Shown piece by piece: positions 23,732 through 34,345 of a stretch of DNA of 64,000 bases. A program made the position numbers and the translations under genes. The notes below the pieces were generated by a model that had not been told where the DNA came from, searched no databases, and saw only the letters and a program-made list of their open reading frames with translations. The stretch's first letter is position 1; the number at the start of each line of letters is the position of its first letter. The stretch lies in the NCBI GenBank assembly GCA_965153355.1, contig OZ231127.1:38254001-38318000 (forward strand), written 5' to 3'. This DNA is from Flaccisagitta enflata (taxonomy: Eukaryota > Chaetognatha > Sagittoidea > Aphragmophora).

Positions 23732-23955
23732 TAGTTGCGGACACGCAACACTATGAGATGCTTTGTCCGCACGTCTGTTAGTCGGTCCGTGGGTCCGTCT
23801 ATTGGTCCATCCATTGGACAGGGGTCATCAAGTCGAAAAGTGGAAAAACGAGCGTTTTAGGTACTTTTTGTGTATGTTTGTGTGTGGGTTGGGGTTAGGA
23901 TGGAGGTGGGACGCCCTTGCCCATCCGTCCGTAACGATATTGTGACCCCGCGTCA
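23732..23955 (-). mobile_element. Helentron-like element, class C
   Basis: TAGTTGCGGACACGCAACAC hairpin, GAGATGCTTTGTCCGCACGT, (GTCC)n, CATCCGTCCGTAACGATATT, GTGACCCCGCGTCA at the 5' side. The subterminal GTTACGGAC pairs with GTCCGCAAC with one mismatch. Confidence 0.75.
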
Positions 23956-24135
23956 AGCGTTTTTACGATTGAGCGTGGACAACAAGGAAAAAAAATTAAG
24001 AACTTAGCAGTCAAAGAATAGGGAGGTTTGTTTTCGTCAGTTGGACCGATGAAGAGAATTCAATTACAAATGGTGACAACAACGATAACGACAACAAAAA
24101 TAAAAATAAAAAACAACAACAAAAACAACAACAAC

Positions 24136-24376
<241 letters not shown>

Positions 24377-24599
24377 CTTCAGTTAATCGTAAGCTCCAGA
24401 CAATAAAGGGAAAACGGATGCGCAAAAATAAATGAGTGGGCAATTTATTTCAGGGATTGTCTCCTACCTTGGGGATTCTATTTGCCCATTTTCTTTTGCA
24501 TTTCGAATAAATTCTTCTCTTATCTTACTTTTTTTTTCTTTCTCATCTCTTCTATTTTTTTTCTGATCTGTTTTGCATTTGTTTTTTGTCTTTTTTTTT

Positions 24600-24650
24600 T
24601 CTCGTCTTATCTTTTTTATTTCGCCTTTTTCCCCTTTCTCCATCCATTTT
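24600..24650. repeat. 50-bp direct repeat, copy 1
   Basis: CTCGTCTTATCTTTTTTATT through CCATCCATTT, repeated nearly exactly at 24948-24998 on the other side of a class A element. Confidence 0.88.
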
Positions 24651-24943
24651 TAGTCGCGTGCACGCGACTCTACAACCCGCTTTGTCGGTCCGTCCGTCCG
24701 TCGGTCCGTCGGTCCGTCACACTTTACTTTTTTGTACTATAACGTCAACTCTTAGGTCATTTTAGGTCATTTTAAGTCATTTATAGTTATTCTAAGTCAT
24801 TTGAGCTTCTAAGTCACAGGTCATTTTGTCATTTATGTTAAGTCATTTTTGTCATTGGGGTTTTTGTCATTTTAAGTCAATTTTGGCTTTTCCGCCCCTG
24901 CCCACCCGTCCGCGACTGGTATTGGCCGTGTATCCGGCCTTGT
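24651..24943 (-). mobile_element. Helentron-like element, class A with AGTCATTTTA array
   Basis: TAGTCGCGTGCACGCGACTC, (GTCC)n, CACACTTTACTTTTTTG, a run of AGTCATTTTA-like units (24750-24880), CCGCCCCTGCCCACCCGTCC, CGCGACTGG, CCGGCCTTGT. Confidence 0.85.
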
Positions 24944-24947
24944 TTTT

Positions 24948-24998
24948 CTCGTCTTATCTTTTTTATTTCGTCTTTTTCCCCTTTATCCATCCATTTCT
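24948..24998. repeat. 50-bp direct repeat, copy 2
   Basis: Second copy of the flank at 24600-24650, followed directly by another element. Confidence 0.88.
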
Positions 24999-25001
24999 TT
25001 T

Positions 25002-25187
25002 TGTCACGGACTCGCAACAACTCTACAAAGACGCTTTGTCTGTCCGTGGGTCCTTGGGTCCGTCCCTGCGCCCGTGATGCGCGAATAAACGAATGTAAAA
25101 ACACACACTTTTAAAGTTTTTTCCTCTGTGTGTGAGTGTGTTTGATGGCCTCTGCCCACAACGATGTTGTATCCCCGCGTTACTTGT
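25002..25187 (-). mobile_element. Helentron-like element, class C variant
   Basis: TGTCACGGACTCGCAACAAC TC, GCTTTGTCTGTCCGTGGGTC, then CCCACAACGATGTTGTATCC CC and TTACTTGT, so ACAAG is at the 5' end. Confidence 0.65.
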
Positions 25188-25341
25188 TTCATTATCTTAC
25201 GTCTTTTTTTCACCCCTCGCGTGTTGCTTGATATATGCACATAAATGGAAAAGCCACGAGTACACACTCCCTCGATACAAGTACTAAATCTACACGGCAA
25301 TGTTGAAGCATATCGATAATCGCATCGGAGAGTCATCGTAT

Positions 25342-25593
<252 letters not shown>

Positions 25594-25611
25594 GTTTAAT
25601 CCTCAACTCAC

Positions 25612-25723
25612 CGTGTTGTGCATGGAATGCAGCTTTGAGGCGTCTTCCGGCTTTTTTGAGTCGAAATTGTCCTTCGGTGTTCGTCGCCGCGTCAACTTTG
25701 AGGGCAATGGCCAAATCTTCGTC
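25612..25723 (-). CDS. kibra: kibra exon B (ALKVDAATNTE)
   Basis: A 112-nt exon on the minus strand, phase 0 in and phase 1 out, acceptor TTATTTTTCCAG and a consensus donor GTGAGT. It encodes DEDLAIALKVDAATNTEGQF, RLKKAGRRLKAAFHAQH and the first base of Gly. Human KIBRA has YPALKVDKETNTETPAP here (from memory). The basic second half has no obvious human counterpart. It joins in frame to exon A upstream and exon C downstream. The donor is followed after 18 nt by a 180-bp (GT)n tract. Confidence 0.9.
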
Positions 25724-26990
25724 CTGGAAAAATAAGGAAAACAATTACTCACCTGTAATGGGAATCATTTGGACGAATCGCCACGATACACATCAATTGT
25801 TATGGGGGCTCTCTTGAGCGTTTCTTTACGCACGTTTACGTAAGTGCGGGGGGAATGTAAACACATGGAGCTTTAGTGTGTTTGAATACTCTCTATTTGC
25901 CCATCGAGAGGCATCTTGGATAAAAAGCGCATTAAAACCATTTGTAATCGCCCTCGGCAGCCGCTTGACATTTTTAACTGGCTGCCTTTCTGATGACCTT
26001 CTCCCACTGAAGCCATCGAGGCCATCACGCCGAAGCTGCGCAGTTGAATGACACCATCGCTGCAACAGAAGCTATTGCAATAACGGACACTGCGCAATTG
26101 CAGTGAAGCCATCGATGCTGCCGGTGATATGGCAATTATCGAAGCTGCACAACTTCGATGACGCAATTGATGCAACCAAAGCTAAGCCATTGCAATTACG
26201 TATCGAATCTGTGCAATTGCAGTGATGCCAGTGCAATGATCCAACGCAGTTGTTTTGCACTGAAGTATAATCAAATTCATCTTGCCTTCGGTGTCATTTT
26301 CGCCACCCACTATACGCCCCCACTACCCATACACAACAGTCACCCAAGCGACGGCTCAATAGATGATTACATAAAAACTTTAACGTGTACTGATTATTAA
26401 TTCCTATTTTGCAAATACCATGATCATGAATATGACTATTATCAGTTAGGAACAATTCAAAAACAAACACGACATTAACTACCCTCTTGCCTACCTCCTA
26501 CCCTCGGCCCTTTCTCCTGAAGGATATTCTTAGTAATTCTAAAGTAATTCTTAAGAATTTTCTTTGGTAATTCCTTATATAGTCTTAAGTAAGTTTCATG
26601 AAACATGTTCATGCACTTAGGCAATGCACAAGTGTAGATCATGAATAACCTCCTGGCCACGACTCCATTTCCCATTTCCCATCTCTTTCCCCCCCCCCCC
26701 CTCCCCCTTAGTCCTTCCTCTGTCCTTTCTATTTAGAAAAGGTAAGATCCGTAGTCAGGCGGTCAGGCAACTGGAAAAATTTTCATCTTTCGAATCCGTC
26801 CGAAACTGATCTTAACCTTTCCTATTAATCACCCGACATCATTTCTGGGAAAACTGGCGCTTAACGATGCGTAGTTCGCTACCAAATTACAGATTTTGCT
26901 TAATCATGCAAATTAAGAAAATCAACGGAAGTTATTGGTGGCACGAAGCGGACTTGTCCCGTGCTTTGCAGTTTGCCCAAAGAGCCTTTT

Positions 26991-27302
26991 TAGATGCGTC
27001 CTCGCATCTCTATAAAAGGGTTTGTCCGTCCGTCCGTCCATCGGTCCGTCCGTCCGTCCATCGGTCGGTCCATTCGTCCGTCGATCGGTCCGTTACACCT
27101 GTGCAAAAACCGCGGTTTTCGGCCGTTTTCGGCCACGACGAGATCCTACACTGAATCTACTGCGAGACAAACATGATTTGAGAGCCTCCATTACTACTCT
27201 TGTCATTCCATCTGTCTGTTTGTCCATCCGTCAATCCATATGTGTCACATGATCAATACACGCAGAGACAGTCTGGACGCATTGTTGCCAGTTCGGGCTT
27301 GT
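26991..27302 (-). mobile_element. Helentron-like element, class B, complete
   Basis: TAGATGCGTCCTCGCATCTC TA hairpin, (GTCC)n, core with GTCACATGATCAATAC, GACAGTCTGGACGCATTG, CCAGTTCGGGCTTGT (5' end). Confidence 0.82.
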
Positions 27303-27450
27303 TTATAGTTTTAAAGTCGCGTGCTACGCGACTCTGCACCCAATCCATATGTGTCACATGATCAATATACACAGAGACAGTCTGGACGCATCGTTGCCAG
27401 TTCGGGCTTGTTTATAGTTTTAAAGTCGCGTGCTACGCGACTCTGCACCC
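27233..27450. repeat. 109-bp tandem duplication across a class B/class A junction
   Basis: 27233-27341 and 27342-27450 are nearly identical. Each holds AATCCATATGTGTCACATGA, the class B 5' end and the class A 3' hairpin GTCGCGTGCTACGCGACTC. Confidence 0.92.
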
Positions 27451-27638
27451 CGCTTTGGCCGTCCGTTGTTCCGTCCGTCAGTCAGTCAGTCCGTTTGTCA
27501 GTCTGTCCGTCACACTTTACTTTTTTGTTTGTTTTCGCGGTCTTTGGCCTCACTGCTCCTGCCCAGACAATCTAGTGGCCTCAAATACAGCCCCTGCCCA
27601 CCCGCACGCAACTGGGGTAGCCGTGTTTCTGGCCTTGT
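27421..27638 (-). mobile_element. Helentron-like element, class A, long form
   Basis: AAGTCGCGTGCTACGCGACT C, CACCCCGCTTTGGCC, (GTCAGTCA)n, CACTGCTCCTGCCCAGAC, CAGCCCCTGCCCACCCGCAC, GCAACTGGGGTAGCCGTG, GGCCTTGT. Confidence 0.82.
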
Positions 27639-27727
27639 TATCATTTGCCAGCTTGGCTTCACTTGTCAAGACGACGCAAAGAGGGCAGCTCACAGAGTCA
27701 CCAGTGCAAAACTAGTAGATTAAAGAA

Positions 27728-27767
27728 ACAAGGCCGGATACATGGCTACCTAAGTCGCGACTAAAAA
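27728..27767 (+). mobile_element. Minimal class A element, 40 bp
   Basis: ACAAGGCCGGATACATGGCT, ACCTAAGTCGCGACTAAAAA. The 5' terminus is joined directly to the 3' arm with no core, microsatellite or hairpin loop. Confidence 0.75.
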
Positions 27768-27936
27768 CACAGAATCTAGCTACTAACTTTTATCCCACAA
27801 TTGCGTATAAAACTGTTTTTGTCTTCAGCTCAAATGATTGCGGCTTGCTCTTGCGCTCACCAGCACGGAATACAATATTGCTACGCTCTCTGCATTAAAG
27901 GGTCTCTGATTCAAAACATTTTTTTCGGAAAGTTTC

Positions 27937-28018
27937 TAGCCGCGTGCTACGCGACTCTACACTCCACTTTGTTGGTCCATCCATCGGTCTGTCCGTCGGT
28001 CGGTAGGTCACAATTTTG
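27937..28018 (-). mobile_element. Class A element, 3' part
   Basis: TAGCCGCGTGCTACGCGACT C, CACTTTGTTGGTCCATCC, (GTCG)n, GGTCACAATTTTGA; no 5' end. Confidence 0.6.
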
Positions 28019-28034
28019 ATTTCCGAGCGGCCGG

Positions 28035-28085
28035 ATACAAGATAATCGAGTGGGCCACGTAGAACAATGACCCTATTGCAAAACC
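28035..28085. repeat. Dispersed repeat, GGGCCACGTAGAACAATG
   Basis: CGAGTGGGCCACGTAGAACA, ATGACCCTATTGC, CCATGGAAT. An inverted diverged copy lies at 34137-34190. Confidence 0.65.
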
Positions 28086-28149
28086 ATGGAATAAGACACA
28101 TTTTTGTCATCGGTAGTTACGTCGGCCCACTGATCATGACCAAAAAAAA

Positions 28150-28320
28150 ATGGGTAAGCCTAGGGGTAGACCTAGAAAAGCGGAAGATGCTGGACTGAAA
28201 AAGAAACGTGAGTCAGATCGGCGTAACTACCAGAGAAAAAAGGTTGAGATGTTAAGACATTGGTGTTCCACTCAGATGTGTCATTATGCAAAAATTCTTT
28301 TGGTCAGCTCATCATCATGA
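28150..28320 (+). CDS. Short ORF with AT-hook and basic region
   Basis: ATG at 28150 to TGA at 28320, 56 residues, starting MGKPRGRPRKAEDAGLKKKR, ESDRRNYQRKKVEMLRHW. KPRGRPRK is a classic AT-hook core, and a dense basic stretch follows, so nuclear DNA binding is a fair inference for this peptide if made. The second half (CSTQMCHYAKILLVSSSS) looks non-conserved. It could be the start of a transposon protein, an exon with a nearby GTGAGT (position 28208), or a relic. It is the only non-kibra, non-LINE stretch with a convincing protein motif. No promoter or continuation was found. Confidence 0.4.
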   Translation: MGKPRGRPRKAEDAGLKKKRESDRRNYQRKKVEMLRHWCSTQMCHYAKILLVSSSS

Positions 28321-28889
28321 AGGAGTATGAAGACACTAATTGTAAGAAACTTATTGTTTTTATTTTTTTCAATTTCAATCATTTTCCATGTTTTAGCGCG
28401 TGTAAAGATTATCAAAAATATATATTTTTTTAGTGACTGCACTCAGTTTTGTTAAAAATGAAACCAATAATTTATTTAAAAAATGTTTTATATTATTGAG
28501 TCTTCTTGTATAAAAGCAGAAGATTTTCATTAATTTTTCATAGCATAAGGAATCGAGAATTAATTTGTTTTGATTTTTTCCTTTGTCATCAATAATTCAG
28601 GTGCAAAAGCAGTTGCACTACAATATACAAATTAGGGGCTGAATGAGGATTCAGAAAAAAAATAAAAGATAAATAAAATTTTAAAAAAGAAAAATAGTAA
28701 GCATCTTAGAATTAATGTCCTAACACTATCTTATGATAACGATCTGATCAAAAAACCTTTTGCATATTGACACACCCGAGTGTTCTACTCATGTATCAGA
28801 TGATGAAGCGACTCGAATCTTGAAAGTGAAATTACCACTGGTGAGCAATGCGCCATTTTTTAGAAGAGAACCTACGTATTCTTTAAAAA

Positions 28890-29075
28890 ACAAGGCCGGA
28901 TACACGGCAATCCAGTCGCGGACGGTTGGGCAGGAGCAGTAATGCAAAAACCACTCGGAATTCAAAAATGTGACGGACCGATGAACGGATGGACGGATGG
29001 ATGGATGGACAGACCAACTTACCGACCTACCGACAGACACAGCAAGGTGTAAAGTCGCGTGTCCGCGACTAAAAA
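28890..29075 (+). mobile_element. Helentron-like element, class A, complete
   Basis: ACAAGGCCGGATACACGGCA, ATCCAGTCGCGGACGG, GGGCAGGAGCAGTAATGC, (GATGGACG)n, GCAAGGTGTAA, hairpin AGTCGCGTGTCCGCGACT, AAAAA. The best plus-strand example: AGTCGCGGAC at the 5' side is the exact complement of GTCCGCGACT at the 3' side. Confidence 0.9.
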
Positions 29076-29202
29076 GGCATACATGTACACTATAAGTCGA
29101 CCCAAATCAATGCTTATTATCTATGACTAATTGACTGTCAAGGGAGAATGCAGCTTTGGACTGAATGGTAAATAAGCCGGTTGATCGTGTGTCACTAACT
29201 TA

Positions 29203-29260
29203 ACAAGGATGGATACTCGGCCTAAAGTAGTCGCTGCCGGAGCAGGGCAGGGGCAGTGTA
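29203..29260 (+). mobile_element. Class A element, 5' fragment
   Basis: ACAAGGATGGATACTCGGCC, AGTAGTCGCTGCCGGAGCAG, GGGGCAGTG; nothing of the 3' half. Confidence 0.5.
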
Positions 29261-29490
29261 TGTAGTTAGGCGGGGCTGTAATGTGGCAGGGCTGTAATGT
29301 GGCAGGGCTTGGACCGTAATGCTCATAAATCAGCTCAAAAAAAGATCTGCCCGCGACCGCACTCGTTTTGGGCAAGACCATTTAAGCCAAAATGTTGCTG
29401 AATTGGCCATGGCAGGTTCCGTCATTGCCATCGCTCAAGGTGAAAGGCAGGAGATCAATCTCATTCTGATCGAGACGCCTAAGGGAGGAC

Positions 29491-29686
29491 TAGCCGATCT
29501 CTATAAGAGGCTTTGTCCGTTCGTCGGTCGGTCCGTCGGTCGGTCCGTGGACACGAGTCAAAAACTCAAGAAAACAACCCAAAATATTAAGTCATTGCAT
29601 CATTCCTCATGATTGATGCAATATTGCATCATTCTTAACAAGCTAAGGAGCATGTGGACGCATCGTTGTACCCCCGGGGTACTTGT
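29491..29686 (-). mobile_element. Helentron-like element, class B-type 5' end, hairpin lost
   Basis: CTCTATAAGAGGCTTTGTCC, (GTCG)n, GACACGAGTCAAAAACTC, then GGACGCATCGTTGTACCCCC GGGGTACTTGT. The 5' palindrome is GTACCCC-CGG-GGGTAC-like. Confidence 0.65.
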
Positions 29687-29791
29687 TCAATTTGACCTAT
29701 CTTGCATTTACTGAACATAATCAAATGAGAGAAACACTGCGTTCGGTTCGTTTTTTGGTCAGTCCATCACTTAAACAATAGATAGGCTTTT

Positions 29792-29981
29792 TAGTCGCGT
29801 GCACGCGACTCTACAACCCGCTATGTCCGTCAGTCGGTCGGTCGGTTGGTCGGTCACACTTTATTTTTTTTTATGATTTTATTTGTTTGGCCTCACTGCT
29901 CCTGCCCAAATAGTCTGGTGACCTCAAATATGGCCCCTGCCCACCCGCACGCGACTTCGGTAGCCGTGTACCCGGCCTTGT
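29792..29981 (-). mobile_element. Helentron-like element, class A, long form, complete
   Basis: TAGTCGCGTGCACGCGACTC, CAACCCGCTATGTCCG, (GTCG)n, CACTGCTCCTGCCCAAAT, GCCCCTGCCCACCCGCACGC, GACTTCGGTAGCCGTG, CCGGCCTTGT. Confidence 0.88.
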
Positions 29982-30111
29982 TTTTTTTCAACATGATTTT
30001 AACTTGGGCCAATAGCATGACTTTAATCTTCAATTTTACAAGAAGTTTTGGATTTAAGCTTTGTGAAGCATAATACCCAGTTTTATCAAAAATAATTAGA
30101 TTATTTAAAAA

Positions 30112-30190
30112 AAAGCTTCAAAATTACAGTCCCCGACTGGGGACTGTAATTTTTGAAGCTTTCTCGTCGCGTAAACGCGACTCGAGAAGA
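30112..30190. repeat. Two adjacent perfect hairpins
   Basis: AGCTTCAAAATTACAGTCCC C-GAC-T GGGGACTGTAATTTTTGAAG CT, directly followed by TTCTCGTCGCG-TAAA-CGCGACTCGAGAA. The second has the class A hairpin core. Confidence 0.75.
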
Positions 30191-30217
30191 TACACGACCA
30201 AAAAAAAAAAAAATTTT

Positions 30218-30219
<2 letters not shown>

Positions 30220-30281
<62 letters not shown>

Positions 30282-30370
30282 AGAAAATTAAAAAAAATTC
30301 AAAAAAAAAAAACTCATTAGTCCATGACGCACACCATCTGAGCGGCTTCATGGGTGTAGTGCGTGCTGCA

Positions 30371-30437
<67 letters not shown>
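30220..30437. repeat. (A)n and (GT)n tracts
   Basis: Long A-run 30220-30276 with further A-rich sequence, then GT 30375-30437. Confidence 0.95.
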
Positions 30438-30438
<1 letters not shown>

Positions 30439-30742
30439 AAACTTTTTTTCTTTGTGCAAACCTCTCTGCCATGAAGGTGAACTTTGACCAGAGCAAATCT
30501 TCTGAATACTATAAGTAGTTCAGCGTTGGGAAATAAAAGTAACTAAATTAGTAATTGTTTATTATTTAAATCGTAATAATGAAATTGCTATAAAGCTGAA
30601 CAACAACATGAGTGAAAGTAAAATGATATTTAACTAATAAATGCATCACACAAAAATCTTTGAACAAATAAATGGTCATCCGCAATATGTAAATGAGAAA
30701 AGTGCAAATCTCCTCAATGAACAATTCACCCACTCTCACAGC

Positions 30743-31490
30743 AGTAATATATTACTACATAAATAGGTTCATATCTCATAAACCAGACTTCAGATTTGAA
30801 TCGAATTTTGCAGGGGCTGTTCAATTGATGTCCTTTACTTGAATACCAAATCAAAAAAAAAATTCACATAACTTTACTACCCTTTGCCTATGTAAACTGC
30901 CTAAGTCCTAGTAACATATTACTACATAAATAAGCTAATATCTCCTAAACCAGACTTCAGATTTAATTCGAATTTTGCAGGGGTTGTTTATTTACTATCC
31001 TTTACTTGTATACCAAATTAAAAAAAAATTCATAAACTTTTACTACCCTTTGCCTATGTATACTGCCTAAGTCCTAGCAATATATTACTACATAAGCTAA
31101 TATCTTGTAAACCAGGCTTCAGATTTAATTCGAATTTTGCAGGGGTGGTTTATTTACTATCCTCTACTTGTATACCAAATTAGAAAAAAATTCACATACT
31201 TTTACTACCCTCTACCTATGTAAACCACCTAAGTCCCAGCTAAATATTACTACAAAAATAATAGGCAAAGGGTAGTAAAAGTTTATGAATTTTTCTGAAA
31301 ATTGGTACACAAGCTCCCATTGACATAATAATAACACTGGTAAAGTTTCATGAACTTCTGAAGTCTGGATCAAAAGATATGAGAAGGTTTTACACAGACA
31401 GACAGACACACACACACACACACACAGACAGACTAGCACAAACAGGCTATCTCATAGTCCACCGACGAAAACTGTTCGTCGGGGACAAAA
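30743..31490 (+). mobile_element. Tandem-core element (165-bp units, GACA array, 3' hairpin)
   Basis: Three direct copies start at 30743, 30911 and 31076 (TATTACTACATAA, CCAGACTTCAGATTT, TTTTGCAGGGG, TACTACCCTTTGCCTATGTA), with a partial fourth at 31239. A partial inverted copy (31262-31375), a short (GACA)/(CA) array and hairpin CCGACGAA-AACTG-TTCGTCGG followed by GGACAAAAAG come next. The plan resembles mollusc pearl-type Helentron-associated elements (core repeats, tetranucleotide array, 3' hairpin). The 5' end was not located. Confidence 0.6.
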
Positions 31491-31583
31491 AGAGCACTTT
31501 TTTCTCAGATTTCGGAGAAATAATCATAATTTAGAATCACTTTTAAGTAGTTAGGCCCATCAACGTAAAAGAAATTCGTGATA

Positions 31584-33480
31584 CAGGGTTTTTCACGCCA
31601 ACACGCCGATTACAAAACGACGTTTCTCAGCCCCCAGTCATGATAATTGATTTCTGAAAAATGTTCTGAACAGCTCTTGAGCTCCGATTTTGTTATTTGA
31701 AATTGCAATGGTTTGATTCCAAGTAGTTTACCTGTCATAGATGAGTGAATAAATCCTCAAAATTTGGATAAATGCCAATATGTTACTACTTCGAGAAAGC
31801 GTTGCTTTATCCTTAGGCCATGTCAGAGCAAATAAAGTACAATCTAGATTCAAAATTCAAATTGACCTAATGAGTTACCTTTGAGAGAAAAATAGAGCTG
31901 AAAAAGTGCCATGCAGTTGAGTAGCATATCTTATTTGATATTTAACTGTTGAAAGATGATTTCCCAATGTGGCAGATTCACATCGCGTTTTTCCTCCTGT
32001 TGGTTTTTTTTTGTTTTTTTTGTTCCACGAGTAAGCTGGTTGGTCAGTCGGTCAGTTGGTAACATAATTTTGGTAATTGCTTTCATTTTGAGCGTCTTTG
32101 CCTTCGCAGGTTGTGGAAGTTGATGGTTGAACGGCGCTCCTCCACGATGTCATGGGGCCCCCTTTCACCACCGAGTATTATCAACTTTGGAGGAGCACTG
32201 CTTCTAAATGAATTGAGCTACAGACCCCGTATTGGTCGCATTCTAAAGATGGGTAGCGAACTATGTATTTTAATCAATACGACTTAAAACGGAACTCGCT
32301 TTGAAAAAAACTCGCCCCCTGAAGTGTTGAACGTTGTTACAGACGCTACACGCCACCGATCTCGACGTTTTTGAGCTTGATCGACGCAGAATCGATTTTG
32401 CTCGCGAACCTCTTGACGCTCCGTTGGCGTCTATTTGTTTGTATTGAATGAGATGGTCAAATACGAAATACTTGACCATACATAAAAACACTCTTTCGCT
32501 CAGAGTTAGAGTCCAGGGACTGAAAGGTCAACTTCAGAGCAGTCAATCGAAATTTTTTTTAAGCAAAAGCATTTCGTCTATATTATGGTCAAAACAATTT
32601 TCGTTCCTCTCAATCTTCATCTTTTGAGGTTATTTCACTTTTCTTACTCGATCTACTTAGTTATGAGGATGAACATTTAATGTAGCGCGGTTTTTTAAGA
32701 CGCGTTTTCTGCGTCACTCTGCGTGTGTCGCCATGCTTTGTTGTGTTACGCATGTGTATTACATAAAGCTGAGAATGATATTTTTCCAAGCCAGATCGCA
32801 ATACTCTTGCTGTTGTATGCAGACAGACTCGAATTAAGAAGTGCTCTGACATCAGACTATCTTTAAAAAAAGGTTTTGCTATGATTTTAAACGTTTTTAA
32901 CAAATGGATCACGCGCAATGATACATGTGACATTGAACTTTGACTTAGAGGAAAATGAGCGGGGGCGAGTTCTAGAAAATAACCGTAGAATTCTCCGACC
33001 ATATTTTTTTGCTTTTTTTGATTAAATAAATGAACATAACTTGTCAACGATACATGCTGATGATTTGTGGTCCCCCTAGTTTTTTTCGCGAATTCCTCTT
33101 ACGTAGGTGGGAAAAAAATCCAACTTCATAGTTTGAAGAAAGTATCTCTCAGCTCTTTGCCTACTAAAGAGCAAAGACAACTCTTTAAAATGGGACCAAT
33201 CTGAGATCTATAACTTTATTCGTTTTGAAGCAGTGCCCTTTTAATAGTTGATGCTTGTTTCACGGAGCAGAGGATTCATTTTTCCAAAATGAAAACGGAA
33301 AAATCGAGTTTTTTTAGAAGATTTCTTATGGGTGAACGTCTTGGAATCTAACAATAAACAAAGTTAATAAACAAAATCGGAGCTCACAAGCTGTACAAAC
33401 CTTTTTTCAGAATTTAATTCTCTTATCTAGCAGCAGAGAAATGTCGTTTTGTAATCGGCGTGTTGGCGTGAAAAACCCTG
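31584..33480. mobile_element. DNA transposon, 1.9 kb, about 140-bp terminal inverted repeats
   Basis: CAGGGTTTTTCACGCCAACA at the left and its complement at the right. The repeats extend with gaps through GAGCTCCGATTTTGTT. TA flanks both ends (31582-31583 and 33481-33482). The interior has only short, interrupted ORFs; one minus-strand frame near 32300-32480 looks mildly protein-like. Non-autonomous or decayed; superfamily unknown, TA target suggests Tc1/mariner-like. Confidence 0.82.
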
Positions 33481-33632
33481 TATGAGCGCATTTATTCACT
33501 TTTAACTTCATAAGGATCTGTAAGAAGTTTCAAGCTAAAAAGTCGGGTAATGCTTTAATCAGTTATTTTTTTAAATTATTTATGCCAATGTTGGCCGGAA
33601 TTGGGCCATTTTGGACAGCTCTAATCTTCATA

Positions 33633-33828
33633 ACAAGTGACAAGGGGGTCACAATATCGTTACGGACAGGTGGGCAGGGGCATCCAACCTCATCCACACC
33701 CCATGCCCCCCACCGACACACGTAGCCCAAAGAAGCATCTAAAACGCTCGTTTTTCCACTTATTGACTCATGCATTACGGACGGACGGACGGACAAAGAC
33801 TCTTATTAAGTTGTGTATCCACAACTAA
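33633..33828 (+). mobile_element. Helentron-like element, class C, complete
   Basis: ACAAGTGACAAGGGGGTCAC (5' palindrome GTGAC/GTCAC), AATATCGTTACGGACAGG, TGGGCAGGGGCA, AAGCATCTAAAACGCTCG, (GGAC)n, ACAAAGACTCTTATTAA, hairpin GTTGTGTATCCACAAC, TAAAAA. Confidence 0.82.
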
Positions 33829-33929
33829 AAAGCCCAACGGTAATAACATTTGTTTGAGGGAGCCGACATAAACTAATTCATGGTCCTCACTCTTGTACTT
33901 CCAAAGTTATCCCACTCTATCATTTCGAC

Positions 33930-33976
33930 AATGACGATGACGACGATGATGACGATGACGACGACGGCGACGACGA
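33930..33976. repeat. GAYGAC short tandem repeat
   Basis: Imperfect ACGATGACGACGATGATG run. Confidence 0.9.
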
Positions 33977-34118
33977 GTTAAGGATAAAACTACAAATTGG
34001 AAGCATCTACTTTTGTTTTCTCATCATTATTACACATTTTAATCTGTCGGAACAATTGAAATATAGTTAAAGTATGTCACAGAACCTATGGGCCTTTTAC
34101 GCTTATTTTCAGCCGATT

Positions 34119-34345
34119 GTCTTAAAAAAAGCGGAAATAGGGGCATTGTTCTACGTGGCCCTCTCGATACTATATGATTCCATGATTCTGTTTTCTCTTT
34201 CCGCAGTGTATAAAACTTACTAATCGAGGTATATGACAGGCAAAAATCATCTTTAAATGCCAAATCAGGGAATATGACACGATATTGACTCATGTGACAA
34301 AATGGAACATGACGTCTTAAAAAAAGCGGAAATAGGGTTTGTCTT
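34119..34345. repeat. Dispersed repeat with two direct copies
   Basis: GTCTTAAAAAAAGCGGAAAT AGGG occurs at 34119 and again at 34313. Just inside the first copy is the inverted partner of the 28035 repeat. Confidence 0.7.
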
